The notes: generated from the sequence alone by a model not told the origin. Counted from the first letter of the stretch, positions 42,046-52,044 are shown. The stretch is DNA of 64,000 bases from Myxococcales bacterium (GCA_030681895.1 JAUXRI010000316.1:38910-102909), one strand, 5' to 3'. A program made the numbers and translations.

Positions 42046-43134
42046 ATGACGTTCAGACAGGTGTGGGTGGTGGTGGTGGCGCTGGCCGGGTGCCGCGAGG
42101 CGGTGGTGGTCGACGCGCCCATGGAGTTCCCGGTCGGGGCGCCGCAGGTGCAGAGCTCATGGCTCGACAAGGAGTACGTCGGGCGGGTCGCGGCCGTTCG
42201 GTACGTCGAGTTCCGTTCGCGGCTCAAGGGCTTCATCGAGCAGGTCGGCGTCGACGAAGGGCAGGCGGTGAAGCAGGGCCAGCTGCTCTTCACCATCAGC
42301 GCGCGCGAGCTCGCTCAGGAAGTGAAGAAGGCGAAGGCGTCGGTCGAGAGCGCTGCTGCCGAGCTTCAGGCCGCGAAGGTCGAGCAGTCGAACACGAAGG
42401 TGCTCTCGGAGCGGAAGATCGTCTCGCAGGCCGAGGTCGAGTTGGCGAACGCGCGGGTGGCGCAGCTGAGCGCGAAGCTGGCCGAGGCCGAGGCGCACGA
42501 GGGCCAGGCTGCGATTCGGCTGTCGCACGCGCAGGTGAAGGCGCCGTTCGGCGGCGTGGTGAACCGCATTCCCCGCAAGCTGGGCGCGATGGTGGACGAA
42601 GACGCGCTGCTCACCTCGCTCACCGACACCCGGGAGGTCTTCATCTACTTCCAGCTCTCGGAGCAGGAGTACCTCGACACCTCCACTGGCGACGCCGAGC
42701 ACCCCCGCGCGGTGTCGTTCAAGCTGGCCAACGGGAGCGCCTACCCCGAGCAGGGCGTCATCGACGCGGTCGAGACGGAGTTCGACGAGGAGTCCGGCAG
42801 CCTCGCCTTCCGCGCGCGCTTCCCCAACCCGACGGGGGTGCTGAAGCACGGCTCGACCGGGAAGGTGGTGGTGCGCACCGAGCTGGGCCGCACGATGGTG
42901 GTGCCGCAAGCGGCGACGTTCGAGATTCAGGAGCTGCTCTACGTCTACACGCTCGACCAGGACGACCGGGTGCGCGCCAGACGCATCACCACACGCGCGC
43001 GGCTCGACGAGGCCTTCGTCGTGGAGTCAGGGCTCAACCAGAGCGACCGCGTGCTGCTCGAGGGCGTGCACAAGGTGAAGGAAGGCGACCGCGTCACGGT
43101 TCGCCAGGCGCCTGCGAAGACGTCGTCGTTGTGA
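42046..43134 (+). CDS. RND efflux periplasmic adaptor, lipoprotein type
   Basis: The 362-aa protein has a lipoprotein signal (VWVVVVALAGC), as in AcrA/MexA-type adaptors. It shows the lipoyl-half and hairpin arrangement (EQVGVDEGQAVKQGQLLFTI ... AQVKAPFGGVVNRIPRKLGAMV) and beta-barrel domain (FRARFPNPTGVLKHGSTGKVVV). It would link the permease encoded next to the channel. ATG 42046 gives the cleanest signal peptide; a TTG at 42028 is possible. It is the first gene of the adaptor-permease-channel operon, with the two-component system divergent. Confidence 0.93.
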   Translation: MTFRQVWVVVVALAGCREAVVVDAPMEFPVGAPQVQSSWLDKEYVGRVAAVRYVEFRSRLKGFIEQVGVDEGQAVKQGQLLFTISARELAQEVKKAKASVESAAAELQAAKVEQSNTKVLSERKIVSQAEVELANARVAQLSAKLAEAEAHEGQAAIRLSHAQVKAPFGGVVNRIPRKLGAMVDEDALLTSLTDTREVFIYFQLSEQEYLDTSTGDAEHPRAVSFKLANGSAYPEQGVIDAVETEFDEESGSLAFRARFPNPTGVLKHGSTGKVVVRTELGRTMVVPQAATFEIQELLYVYTLDQDDRVRARRITTRARLDEAFVVESGLNQSDRVLLEGVHKVKEGDRVTVRQAPAKTSSL

Positions 43135-43141
43135 GCGCGCC

Positions 43142-46100
43142 ATGCTGACGACCTTCTTCACGCGTCGCCCGGTGTTCGCGCTCGTGGTGTCCATCGTCAT
43201 CAGCCTGCTCGGGCTGCTGTCGCTGCGCGCCATGCCCATCACGCTGTTCCCCGACATCGCGCCGCCCGAGGTCGTGGTCTCGGTCGACTACACGGGCGCC
43301 AACGCCGAGGTGGTGACGAAGGCGGTCATCGTGCCCATCGAGCGCGCCGTCAACGGCGTGCCGGGCATGAAGTACATGAGCAGCAACGCGAGCAACGACG
43401 GGGTTGGCCTGGTCAGCGTCATCTTCGAGGTGGGCACTGACCCCGACGTCGCGTCCATCAACGTCCAGAACCGCGTCAACCAGGTGATGGATGAGCTGCC
43501 GCCCGAGGTGGTGAAGGCCGGCGTGCGCATCGCGAAAGACGAGAAGGCGATGCTGATGTTCCTCAACATCCAGAGCAGCGACCCGGGCCTCGACGAGAAG
43601 TTCCTCTACAACTTCGTCGACATCAACGTGCTCGCCGAGCTGCGCCGCATTCCCGGCGTGGGGTTCGCCGAGATTCTGGGCGCGCGCGAGTACGCGGTGC
43701 GCGTCTGGCTCAAACCCGACCAGATGATCGCCTACGGCGTCTCGCCCGAAGAGGTCGTCGCGGCCCTGCGCGCGGCGAACGTCGAGGCGGCGCCGGGGAA
43801 GATCGGCGAGAACAGCGACAAGGGCAGCTCGCCGCTCGAATACGCCGTGAAGTACACGGGCAAGTTCATCACCGCCGAGGCCTACGGCCGCATTCCGATT
43901 CGCGCGAACGCCGACGGTGAGATCCTCCGCGTCAGCGACGTCGCGCAGGTCGAGTTCGACACCGCCTTCTACGACGTCGAGTCGCGCTTCAACGGCAGAC
44001 CCTCGGCGGCACTGGTGCTCAAGCAGCTCCCGCACTCCAACGCGCGAGAGGTCATCACGCAGGTGAAGGCACGGCTCCAGGAGATGAAGAAGGACGTGTT
44101 CCTGCCGGGCATGGAGTACGAGTTCAGCTTCGACGTCAGCCGCTTCCTCGACGCGTCGGTGCAGGAGGTCGTGAAGACGTTCTTCGAGGCGTTCTTGTTG
44201 GTGGCCTTCGTGGTGTTCCTCTTCCTGCAGGACTGGCGCTCGACGCTGATTCCGCTCATCGCGGTGCCGGTGTCGCTGGTGGGCACCTTTGCCATCATTC
44301 TGCCGCTCGGGTTCTCGCTGAACCTCATCACCCTCTTCGCGCTGGTGCTGGCCATCGGCATCGTCGTCGACAACGCCATCGTCGTGGTCGAGGCGGTGCA
44401 CGCGAAGCTCGGTGCCAACCCCGTCGTCGAGTCGCTCGAGGAGAACCTCGGGGTCGACCTGCAGGTGAACGTGCGAGACGCCACCGAGGCGGCGATGGGT
44501 GAGATCGGCGGCGCCATCGTGGCCATCACCCTGGTGATGTCGGCCATCTTCGTGCCCGTCGCCTTCATCAGCGGCCCGGCCGGCGTCTTCTATCGCCAGT
44601 TCTCGGTGACGATGGCCGTCGCCATCATCTTGTCAGGCGTCGTCGCGCTCACCCTGACGCCTGCGCTGTGTGTGTTGCTCCTCAGGCACACGCACAAGGC
44701 GAGGCGGGGTCCGCTCGCGTGGTTCGAGGCGCGCTACCGGAAGGTGGAGCAGGGCGTGGTGGGGGTGGTGACGGGCACGGCGGCGCGCCGGGTGGTGACG
44801 GTGGTGTCCCTGCTGGGCTTCACGGCAGGAACGGGGCTCGCTGGCGCCAGCCTCTCGTCGGGCTTCATCCCCATCGAGGACCAGGGGACCTTCTACGCGG
44901 CCATCACCACGCCGCCGGGCGCGACGCTCGAGCGCACCAAGGCCGTCGTCGACGAGCTCGGCGCCATCGGCCTGCACATCGACGGTGTCGAGAGCATCGC
45001 GACGCTCGCAGGCAGCAACATTCTCACCGACGGCACCGGCCCGTCATACGGCACGGTGCTGGTCAACCTCAAGCCGTGGGACCAGCGCACGCGCTCGGTC
45101 AACGAGCTCATCGAAGAGTTCAAGGTTCGTGCGAAGGGCCTGAGCGACGCGCAGGTGGAGTTCTTCGCGCCGCCGCCGGTGCCCGGCTACGGCAACGCCG
45201 GTGGCTTCGAGCTGGTCATTCTCGACAAGACGGGCCGCGGCGACTTCACCGAGATGAGCCGCGTCGTCGAGGAGTTCCTTGCCGCGCTGCGCGCCCGCCC
45301 TGAAGTTGCCGCCGCCTTCACCATTTTTCAGGCCAACTACCCGCAGTACCTCTTGAACGTCGACATCGACATGGCGGCGCAGAAGGGCGTCACCATCGAC
45401 GCGTCGATGTCGGCCCTGCAGACGCTCATCGGGAGCGAGTACGTCACCAACTTCATCCGGTTCGGCCAGATGTACCGCGTCATGGTGCAGGCGCTGCCGA
45501 GCTACCGCGCGAAGCCGCAAGACCTGCTCCGCATTCAGGTGAAGAACGACCGCGGCGAGCTCGTGCCGCTCTCGTCCTTCATCACGCTCAGCAAGACCCA
45601 CGGCGTCGACAAGACGACCCGCTACAACATGTACCCGTCGGCCGAGGTCACCGGCGACGCACGCCCCGGCGTGAGCTCGGGCGCGGTCATCAAGGTGGTG
45701 CAGGAGGTCGCTGCCACGAAGCTGCCACGCGGCTTCGCCATCGACTGGGCAGGCATCGCACGAGACCAGATCTCCGCGGGCAACGAGGGCCTGTATGTCT
45801 TCCTCATCTGCCTCGTCTTCGTCTTCCTCGTGCTCTCGGCGCAGTACGAGAGCTTCGCGTTGCCGCTGGTGGTGGTGCTGTCGCTCCCGCCGGGAGTGCT
45901 CGGCGCGCTCGCGCTCCTCAAGGTCGCCGGGCTCGAGAACAACATCTACACCCACGTCGCGCTCATCATGCTCATCGGACTGCTGGGCAAGAATGCGATT
46001 CTGGTCATCGAGTTCGCCGAGCTGCGTCGCAAGCAGGGGCGACCGCCACTCGAAGCGGTGCTCGAGGCGACCCGCCTGCGGCTGCGGCCCATCTTCATGA

Positions 46101-46336
46101 CGTCGTTGGCCTTCGTGGCTGGGCTCATACCGCTCGCCATTGCCGACGGCGCCGGCGCCGTCGGCAACCGCACCATCGGCACAGCGGCGGTGGGTGGCAT
46201 GCTCCTGGGGACGGTGTTCGGTGCGCTGTTGGTTCCCGGGCTCTACGTGCTGGTGCGCGCGGGCTGGCGAAACGCTCCGGCGCCGAAGCCCGAAGCGCCG
46301 CCCGAGCCCACGCCTGAACCCGAGGTGACGACGTGA
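43142..46336 (+). CDS. RND-superfamily efflux permease (HAE1/AcrB type)
   Basis: The 1064-aa protein has the complete RND architecture: N-terminal helix (RRPVFALVVSIVISLLGLLSL), a porter domain with MSSNASNDGV, TM4 with AIGIVVDNAIVVVEAVH (the two Asp equivalent to the relay of AcrB; the second is replaced by Asn here, as DN, which is normal for HAE1), and the C-terminal membrane block with LIGLLGKNAILVIEFA. It exports drugs or hydrophobic compounds by proton exchange. It starts 7 nt after the adaptor stop; its stop overlaps the channel gene start. Confidence 0.95.
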   Translation: MLTTFFTRRPVFALVVSIVISLLGLLSLRAMPITLFPDIAPPEVVVSVDYTGANAEVVTKAVIVPIERAVNGVPGMKYMSSNASNDGVGLVSVIFEVGTDPDVASINVQNRVNQVMDELPPEVVKAGVRIAKDEKAMLMFLNIQSSDPGLDEKFLYNFVDINVLAELRRIPGVGFAEILGAREYAVRVWLKPDQMIAYGVSPEEVVAALRAANVEAAPGKIGENSDKGSSPLEYAVKYTGKFITAEAYGRIPIRANADGEILRVSDVAQVEFDTAFYDVESRFNGRPSAALVLKQLPHSNAREVITQVKARLQEMKKDVFLPGMEYEFSFDVSRFLDASVQEVVKTFFEAFLLVAFVVFLFLQDWRSTLIPLIAVPVSLVGTFAIILPLGFSLNLITLFALVLAIGIVVDNAIVVVEAVHAKLGANPVVESLEENLGVDLQVNVRDATEAAMGEIGGAIVAITLVMSAIFVPVAFISGPAGVFYRQFSVTMAVAIILSGVVALTLTPALCVLLLRHTHKARRGPLAWFEARYRKVEQGVVGVVTGTAARRVVTVVSLLGFTAGTGLAGASLSSGFIPIEDQGTFYAAITTPPGATLERTKAVVDELGAIGLHIDGVESIATLAGSNILTDGTGPSYGTVLVNLKPWDQRTRSVNELIEEFKVRAKGLSDAQVEFFAPPPVPGYGNAGGFELVILDKTGRGDFTEMSRVVEEFLAALRARPEVAAAFTIFQANYPQYLLNVDIDMAAQKGVTIDASMSALQTLIGSEYVTNFIRFGQMYRVMVQALPSYRAKPQDLLRIQVKNDRGELVPLSSFITLSKTHGVDKTTRYNMYPSAEVTGDARPGVSSGAVIKVVQEVAATKLPRGFAIDWAGIARDQISAGNEGLYVFLICLVFVFLVLSAQYESFALPLVVVLSLPPGVLGALALLKVAGLENNIYTHVALIMLIGLLGKNAILVIEFAELRRKQGRPPLEAVLEATRLRLRPIFMTSLAFVAGLIPLAIADGAGAVGNRTIGTAAVGGMLLGTVFGALLVPGLYVLVRAGWRNAPAPKPEAPPEPTPEPEVTT

Positions 46337-47763
46337 CGGCGAGGTGGGTGGTGCTCCTCGCGGCATCGGGGTGTGCGGCGTTCGACCCGGTCGTCATCCG
46401 GGAGCAGGAGAAGTTGCCTGACGTCTACGCGGGGCTCGAGGCTCCGGCCAACCCCGCCGACGCGGGCGTGCGGCTCGATTGGAATGCGTGGTTCGCCGAC
46501 GCGCAGCTCACCGCGCTGGTGGACGAAGCGCTCGAGCACAACCAGTCACTCGCGATGGCCGTCGAGCGCGTCGAGCTTGCGCGCTCGGGCGTGACGCGAA
46601 CGACGGGCGCGCTCTTTCCCCGGCTCGACGTCGGCGTCGGGGCGGGCGTGCGCAAGTACGGGCTCTTCACGATGGACGGGGCGGGCAACGCGACGACCGA
46701 CATCCTTCCGAACCAGCGCGTGCCGGTGCTCCTGGGCGACTTCGTGCTCAGCCTGCAGACGACGTGGGAAGCCGATGTGTGGGGCCGGCTTCGCAATCAA
46801 CGGAACGCGGCTGGAGCGCAGCTGCTCGCGAGCGTCGAGGGCGTGAACTTCGTGGCGACGTCGCTGGTCGCCGAGGTGGCGACGGCGTGGTTCGAGTTGC
46901 AGGCCCTCGATCGCACACGCGAGGTGTTGGCGCGCACCGAGACTCGCCAGAAAGAAGCGCTCGAGGTGCTGCAGACCCAACGCAGCGTCGGGCGCGCGAC
47001 GGAGCTCGCCGTGAAGCAGTTCGAGGTGCAGGTGCTCGAGACGCGTGCGCTGCAGGTCGACGTCGCGCAGCGGGCGCTGGCTACCGAGAACCGCCTCAAC
47101 GCACTGCTCGGCCGTTTCCCGAAGCCCATCGCGCGACCGAAGCTGGAGCAGTTCGAAGCGGCAGGCCGGTCGAGCGTGGGCGTGCCGGCGGAGCTGCTGC
47201 GGCACCGGCCCGACGTGCGTGAAGCCGAGCACCGGCTCGAGGCGATGAAGTTCGACGTGAAGTCGGCGCAGGCTGGCTTCTTTCCCACCATCAACCTGAG
47301 CGCGGGCATCGGGCTCCAGGCGTTCGACCCGACGTTCCTCGCCCGGCTGCCCGAGTCACTCATCATGGGTTTGCTCGGCGGCCTGGTAGCGCCGCTGCTG
47401 AACCGCTCGGCTCTCGACGCCCAGCTCGAGGGCGCGAAGGCGATGCAGCGCGAGGCGATGTACGGGTACCAACGCACGGTGCTGGAGGCGTACGTCGAGG
47501 TGGTGACGACCCTGGCGAACCACGTGAGCGCCGAGCGCATGCTGACGCTGAAGAAGGAGCAGCAGGTCGCGGTGACCGAGATGATCAGCACCGCAGACCT
47601 GCTCTACCGAGCGGGGAAGGCGACCTCGCTCGAGGTGCTGCTCGCCGAGCAGAACGCGATGCGTGTCGAGCTGGAGCTCATCGAGACGTGGCGCCGCCAG
47701 CGGGTGGTGACGGTCTCGCTGTACAAGGCGCTGGGCGGAGGGTGGCAGCGGCAGACGAAGTGA
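46333..47763 (+). CDS. NodT/TolC-type outer membrane efflux lipoprotein
   Basis: The 476-aa product begins with a short signal and lipobox (LLAASGC), then DWNAWFADAQLTALVDEALEHN, a standard NodT-type start, and two OEP repeats, the second marked by ELLRHRPDVREAEHRLEA and AQAGFFPTINLSAGIG. It forms the outer-membrane duct for the RND pump. GTG 46333 overlaps the permease stop. It is the last gene of the operon and is followed by the 384-base non-coding stretch. Confidence 0.93.
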   Translation: MTARWVVLLAASGCAAFDPVVIREQEKLPDVYAGLEAPANPADAGVRLDWNAWFADAQLTALVDEALEHNQSLAMAVERVELARSGVTRTTGALFPRLDVGVGAGVRKYGLFTMDGAGNATTDILPNQRVPVLLGDFVLSLQTTWEADVWGRLRNQRNAAGAQLLASVEGVNFVATSLVAEVATAWFELQALDRTREVLARTETRQKEALEVLQTQRSVGRATELAVKQFEVQVLETRALQVDVAQRALATENRLNALLGRFPKPIARPKLEQFEAAGRSSVGVPAELLRHRPDVREAEHRLEAMKFDVKSAQAGFFPTINLSAGIGLQAFDPTFLARLPESLIMGLLGGLVAPLLNRSALDAQLEGAKAMQREAMYGYQRTVLEAYVEVVTTLANHVSAERMLTLKKEQQVAVTEMISTADLLYRAGKATSLEVLLAEQNAMRVELELIETWRRQRVVTVSLYKALGGGWQRQTK

Positions 47764-47804
47764 GCCGATGTCGGGGTGACGCCCTCGCGCGCACCGGCCA
47801 CGCT

Positions 47805-47935
47805 TCGAGTGCCGGTCGCGAGGGACAGTCGAGACTCGTACGCGGTCCGGTGTCCGTGCCCAGCGGCTCCCTGGGAATAGGTCGCGAAGCGTCGCCTCAC
47901 GCCTCGAGTCCCGTCGGTCGCGAGGAACAGTCGAG
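47805..47935. repeat. Imperfect direct repeat pair
   Basis: Two copies of about 30 bases, TCGAGT-(3 to 6 nt)-GGTCGCGAGGRACAGTCGAGA, at 47805-47834 and 47904-47935. GGTGACGCC also occurs about 30 nt before the first and after the second copy, so the unit may be larger. Confidence 0.6.
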
Positions 47936-48050
47936 ATCCGAGCTCGCTCCGAGCTCCGCGGTCAGTTGGTGACGCCGAGCATGTGGGGCGGGGTCGAGGC
48001 CGGGCGCGATGCGGCGAACCCGTCACCTCGGGGACTCGGGGCGCATCGAA

Positions 48051-48072
48051 GTTGACGCGATTTCACGTCAAC
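48051..48072. terminator. Stem-loop in convergent region
   Basis: GTTGACG-CGATTTCA-CGTCAAC is a perfect 7-bp stem with an 8-nt loop, between two converging genes. It may serve as a bidirectional terminator or processing signal; no T-run accompanies it. Confidence 0.35.
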
Positions 48073-48147
48073 CGCGAACGCTCTGGAGTCGCGCGCGAGA
48101 CGCGTCGGCGCACTCGGGCCGGTCGCTCCCCTTTCAGTGCGTGCTGA

Positions 48148-50157
48148 TCACGTCGAGAGCGCCTTCAACACCTGCGCCTTGTTCTCCTTCAGCGTCGCAG
48201 CCTTGAACGCGATGCGGTCGTACCGCTCCAGCCCGATGTTCACCTCGGCCCCACCAAACTCGAGGACGGCGAGAATCCACTCGAACACCGACTCGGCGCG
48301 AGTCACCGGCACCGTCGCCTGCATCGACTGTCTCGACATCCCCACCCTCGCGTCGGCGTGCTGCTTCTCGAGATACAGCCAGCTGTCGCGCCGGCTCCGC
48401 GCCGTCTTCGCGAGCATCGCCTTCGGGTCGTCGCCGAGCGGGCGCACGTTGCTGCTGGAGCCAACCTGCACCCGGTCGAAGGTCACGCCGAGGTGATCCC
48501 GCGACAGCTCCCACACCTTCACGATGGCCTCGTCCGAATACGCAGCGCCTTCGATGCTCACCCCGACGTGCGGCGCCTCGAGCGTGAACGGCACCTCGCG
48601 CACCTCGAGCTTCGTGTAGCGGGCGAGCTGCTTCTCGAAGTGTTCGAGCTCCGTCTTCTCAGCCTCGAGGAGCGGGCCCGGCTCGCACGTCAGGTGCGTC
48701 ATCGCGGGAGGGAAGCCGAGCACCAGTCGCTGCAGGCTCGTGGGCTTGATGACGTGCGCTCGCGTGAACCCCTCTGCGGAGCGCGCACGCGTCACCTTCA
48801 CCGTGGTCTCAGAGTACCGGAGCTCGACGGCCTCGACCGGCGAACGGTCGAGCTGCGGCCACCAGTCATCGAACGGCGTCTGCAGCCACCCGCCGCTCAG
48901 GTCGAGCTCGAGCGTCTTCAGCGTTCGACTCCCGAAACCAGACAGCACGGCTCCGAGCGTCTGCGGCGAACAGGTGATCCGCTCGAGCCGCTCGAACTGA
49001 TCCCACGTGTTCTCCGCGAGCACGGCGCCTGTCCTCCCGAACCAGAACGCCAGCGTGCTCAGCGCCGGCTTCGTGTCGGCGAGCGCTGGCACGAGGTCGG
49101 GCTCGAGCTGGTGAAGACCCGTGAGTGCCTTGAAGCGGGGCAGGGTGACGAGTTCGGCAGGCGTCACCACCTTCCACGGCATCGCCAGCTCCCGAAACGT
49201 CGACCACTCCCCGTGCTCGAGCAGCGGCACGAGGCGCTCGCGGCCATCGTCATACGAGGGCTGCGCGACGATGCCCGTGACGGGAAAGCCGAGCTCGAAG
49301 CGCGGAGCCACCCTGAACCAGTCAGCGAGTGGACCGAGCCACGTCTTCCAGTGCTTCTCGACGAGCAGCTCGATTCGCCGCCGTGACTTCTCCGTCGGCG
49401 CAGCGAGCTGAAGCGCGATGAGCTCGCCACGCGGGTCTGCATGTTCGACGAGCCAGTCTCCGTACACAGCTCGCACGCCAGGGTCGGTCGGGTTGGCCCA
49501 CACCAACTCGAGCAGCTCCTTGCCCGAGCGCTTTCGCGTCTTCTCGCTGCTCGAGGTGACGGCGAACGGCGCTTCGAGCTCCTGGAGCAAGGCCGCGTCG
49601 GCGCTGCTGAGCGCAGCAATCTTCAGCGCGCGATGCACCTCGACGCACTTCTCTTCGCGCTCCTGGGAGCCTTCCCGGTAGTAGCGGCTCTTCGAGCGAC
49701 CGAGCTGCGCTTCGAGAATCGGGAGTTGCCGCACGTCTCCGAGATCGTTCAGCCGATGGAACGTCACGTACCAGAAGCCGCTCGCGCCTCGTGATTGATG
49801 CGCCGCGAGGTCGACCAGCGCGGCCAGCTTCTTCGCGACGCGGGGGTCGTCGGGCGCCTCGCACACGGCCTGCAGCACCGGCAGCTCGGCCTGCCACGCC
49901 TTCGGCCACTCACTCGCCAGCACGCGCCCCACGTCGAGTGGGTTCTTCGTCTTCGCTGCGCTGATCAACGCTTCAGCGCGAGCAGGAACGGAGCGCGCCG
50001 TGATTCGGCCAGCCGTCGCGAGCAGCTTCGCGTCGAGCCGGTCGATGAGGTCGGCCACGCGAGGGTGCCGCAGCGCCCGCCACGCGATGAGCAGTTCGGC
50101 CAGCTGCGTCTTCGCATCCTTCGCCTTCGCTGCACGTTCCAGCGCCGCGTGAGCCAT
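48148..50157 (-). CDS. Large TIGR02996-domain protein
   Basis: The 669-aa protein has an N-terminal helical part (about 1-200, starting AHAALERAAKAKDAKTQLAELL) and, near residue 220, the TIGR02996 motif LELVWANPTDPGVRAVYGDWLVEHADPRGELIALQL. The rest has leucine-rich solenoid-like spacing (FKALTGLHQLEPDLVPALADTK). It is longer than the paralogue at 34817 but shares the motif and the following WLGPLA segment. No signal peptide. Function not known; the family is expanded in myxobacteria. Confidence 0.85.
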   Translation of the reverse strand: MAHAALERAAKAKDAKTQLAELLIAWRALRHPRVADLIDRLDAKLLATAGRITARSVPARAEALISAAKTKNPLDVGRVLASEWPKAWQAELPVLQAVCEAPDDPRVAKKLAALVDLAAHQSRGASGFWYVTFHRLNDLGDVRQLPILEAQLGRSKSRYYREGSQEREEKCVEVHRALKIAALSSADAALLQELEAPFAVTSSSEKTRKRSGKELLELVWANPTDPGVRAVYGDWLVEHADPRGELIALQLAAPTEKSRRRIELLVEKHWKTWLGPLADWFRVAPRFELGFPVTGIVAQPSYDDGRERLVPLLEHGEWSTFRELAMPWKVVTPAELVTLPRFKALTGLHQLEPDLVPALADTKPALSTLAFWFGRTGAVLAENTWDQFERLERITCSPQTLGAVLSGFGSRTLKTLELDLSGGWLQTPFDDWWPQLDRSPVEAVELRYSETTVKVTRARSAEGFTRAHVIKPTSLQRLVLGFPPAMTHLTCEPGPLLEAEKTELEHFEKQLARYTKLEVREVPFTLEAPHVGVSIEGAAYSDEAIVKVWELSRDHLGVTFDRVQVGSSSNVRPLGDDPKAMLAKTARSRRDSWLYLEKQHADARVGMSRQSMQATVPVTRAESVFEWILAVLEFGGAEVNIGLERYDRIAFKAATLKENKAQVLKALST

Positions 50158-50310
50158 CGCCTCGTTCTACCAGCCGCGGTCAACGGTCTGCGCGCGTTCG
50201 TTCACCTCGAGTCAGCGCGTCATCTTCAGGAAGGGCGACGGCGCGCAGACGTGGCCGCGGGGTTCGCGTCACGCGCCCATCCACCGACGTCACCGCGAGA
50301 TGGACGTGAC

Positions 50311-51075
50311 CTACAACGACGTGCTGCCCGGCAGGTACTGCACGAGCTCCGCGATGGCCGAGCCCACCACGAAGTCTGCGCGTACGCGCACCGGCAGCTG
50401 GCGCTCGTCGGCCGAGTAGTAGACGACGATGTTGCCCTTCGTCGCCGCGTTGCCCTGGAAGTCCGTCGTGATGCTCACGCGGAAGACGGGAACTTCTCCC
50501 AGCTTCGTCGTCAGCGTCTCTCTGCCCTCGACGACGACGTGCATCGGGTACCACTTCGCGCCGGTGAAGATGGGCACCTCGCGTTTCTCTCCGACGATGA
50601 GCGGCTGGCCTCGCAGCCAGAACGCCGCGGCCGCGAGGTCCATCGTGCCTTCCGGCACGTCGTAGGACACGTCGTACGCGCCCTGGCCTTCCTTCTTCTT
50701 GTTCGCGTGGGCCTTGAGCGGCTCCTGGTTGAAGCGGAACTTCTCGCGGCGCCGGGTGCGGTTCTCATCGATGAAATAGTCGGCGCCCACCGGCTTCATC
50801 GCCTGCGGGTCGAAGTAGCTCACGAAGCGGTCTTTGATTTGAAAGACGTCGGAGAGCGCTGCGGTGGTCTGCCCGACGCACACCAGCGGCAGCACCTTCG
50901 CGCCGTATTGCTCCGTGCGCAGCCCGACCGTCACCTGCGCGATGCCCGCAGGCACGCCGAGAAAGCTGACCTCGTAGAGCGACTGCTCGCCCGGCCCGAA
51001 CGGCACCTGCTTCGGCGTGACGGCCAGCGCCGACGTCGTCAGCATCAGGGCGATGGTGATCAGGCTCCGTTGCAT
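50311..51075 (-). CDS. Secreted DUF3108-like protein
   Basis: The 254-aa product has a signal peptide (MQRSLITIALMLTTSALA) and a beta-rich body: FGPGEQSLYEVSFLGVPAGIAQVTVG at the start and YSADERQLPVRVRADFVVGSAIAEL at the end are typical of DUF3108 proteins, which are periplasmic or outer-membrane associated with unknown role. The ATG at 51075 is preferred because GGGAGG lies 9 nt upstream; the ATG at 51084 directly abuts it. Confidence 0.83.
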   Translation of the reverse strand: MQRSLITIALMLTTSALAVTPKQVPFGPGEQSLYEVSFLGVPAGIAQVTVGLRTEQYGAKVLPLVCVGQTTAALSDVFQIKDRFVSYFDPQAMKPVGADYFIDENRTRRREKFRFNQEPLKAHANKKKEGQGAYDVSYDVPEGTMDLAAAAFWLRGQPLIVGEKREVPIFTGAKWYPMHVVVEGRETLTTKLGEVPVFRVSITTDFQGNAATKGNIVVYYSADERQLPVRVRADFVVGSAIAELVQYLPGSTSL

Positions 51076-51303
51076 CGTCGTCATCCTCCCACCGGCAAGG
51101 AGTGTCGCGCCGGGCATGACATCGACGTCAGGTGGGTGAGGGCTATTCAGGGCCAGACAGGTTAGTGAAGTCAGCCGGTTATCGGGTGCTCTGCGACGCC
51201 TGTGTCATCAATCAGGTCCATCTGTGGGAGCTGACGTTCCCGCAGGCCCTGAAGAAAAGACGACCACGTTCAAAAATGAGCTGGGTGTTCCCACTCAAGG
51301 GGC

Positions 51304-52044
51304 ATGAACCGCACCCTCGCCCCACTCCTCACGCTGCTCCTCGCGGCTTCCGGCTGCGCCTACAACCGGGTTGCCCTCGGTCCGCTCCCGTCCCAGGACG
51401 CCCCCCTTCCTGTTCGCGTGAAGGCGTTCAAGAAGTACGCGATTCAGAACGGTCAGCAGACGACGTACCTGCGCAATGGCGTGCCGCAGAACACGCACCT
51501 CGACTTCGTCTTGCTTGGTGACGGCACCCGGGTGGAGGACCCTCGCGACCTCGCGCCTGCGGTGGAGTCCGATTCGGCGACGGGGCGCTTCATCACCAAG
51601 CTCGAGGCCGACATGGCCAGCGCGAAGAAGGCCTCGACGATTCTCGCCCTCACCAGCGTCGCGCTCATCGGCGTGGGCCTCGGCATCGGACTGCCGCTGC
51701 TGCTCGGGCGGTCGTGCAGCTACGTGCCGGGAACACGGGGCTCGTCAGGCTACGAGAACTGTTACGCCCCGAACGCTGGCCTCGGGGCCGTGGTGGTCGC
51801 GGCGGGCGCCGGCCTTGGCTACATCGGGCTCAACATCTGGCCCTTCCTCGCGTTCGCCGCCGAGCGCGGGAACCAGCAGGACCGGGCCAGCGCGTTCATG
51901 ATGTACAACCAGTCGCTTCGCGAACGACTCGCGCTCGACGACGAGAGCCTGGAGCAGGAGCGGGACGCGAAGAGTCGGCCCGTCGGCCCCTCAGCGCTGC
52001 TCATTCCAGCGGCAACGCTGTGGCTGGCCCACCTGACGCGATGA
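51304..52044 (+). CDS. Lipoprotein with two hydrophobic segments
   Basis: The 246-aa protein has a signal with lipobox (LLLAASGC), a beta-like region (VALGPLPSQDAPLPVRVK), then two hydrophobic segments (ILALTSVALIGVGLGIGLPLLLG and AGLGAVVVAAGAGLGYIGLNIWPFL) around a short disulfide-capable loop with Cys. Family not recognised. A lipoprotein with additional membrane helices is unusual but occurs in myxobacterial envelope proteins. Confidence 0.75.
   Translation: MNRTLAPLLTLLLAASGCAYNRVALGPLPSQDAPLPVRVKAFKKYAIQNGQQTTYLRNGVPQNTHLDFVLLGDGTRVEDPRDLAPAVESDSATGRFITKLEADMASAKKASTILALTSVALIGVGLGIGLPLLLGRSCSYVPGTRGSSGYENCYAPNAGLGAVVVAAGAGLGYIGLNIWPFLAFAAERGNQQDRASAFMMYNQSLRERLALDDESLEQERDAKSRPVGPSALLIPAATLWLAHLTR

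Larger units (their letters stand above)
47764..48147. other. 384-base non-coding convergent region
   Basis: This lies between the convergent RND channel gene and a TIGR02996 gene. No frame in it has convincing codon use. It contains an imperfect direct repeat (47805-47834 and 47904-47935), a dyad at 48051-48072, and a short GAGCTC repeat. It probably holds the terminators of both genes. Confidence 0.6.
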
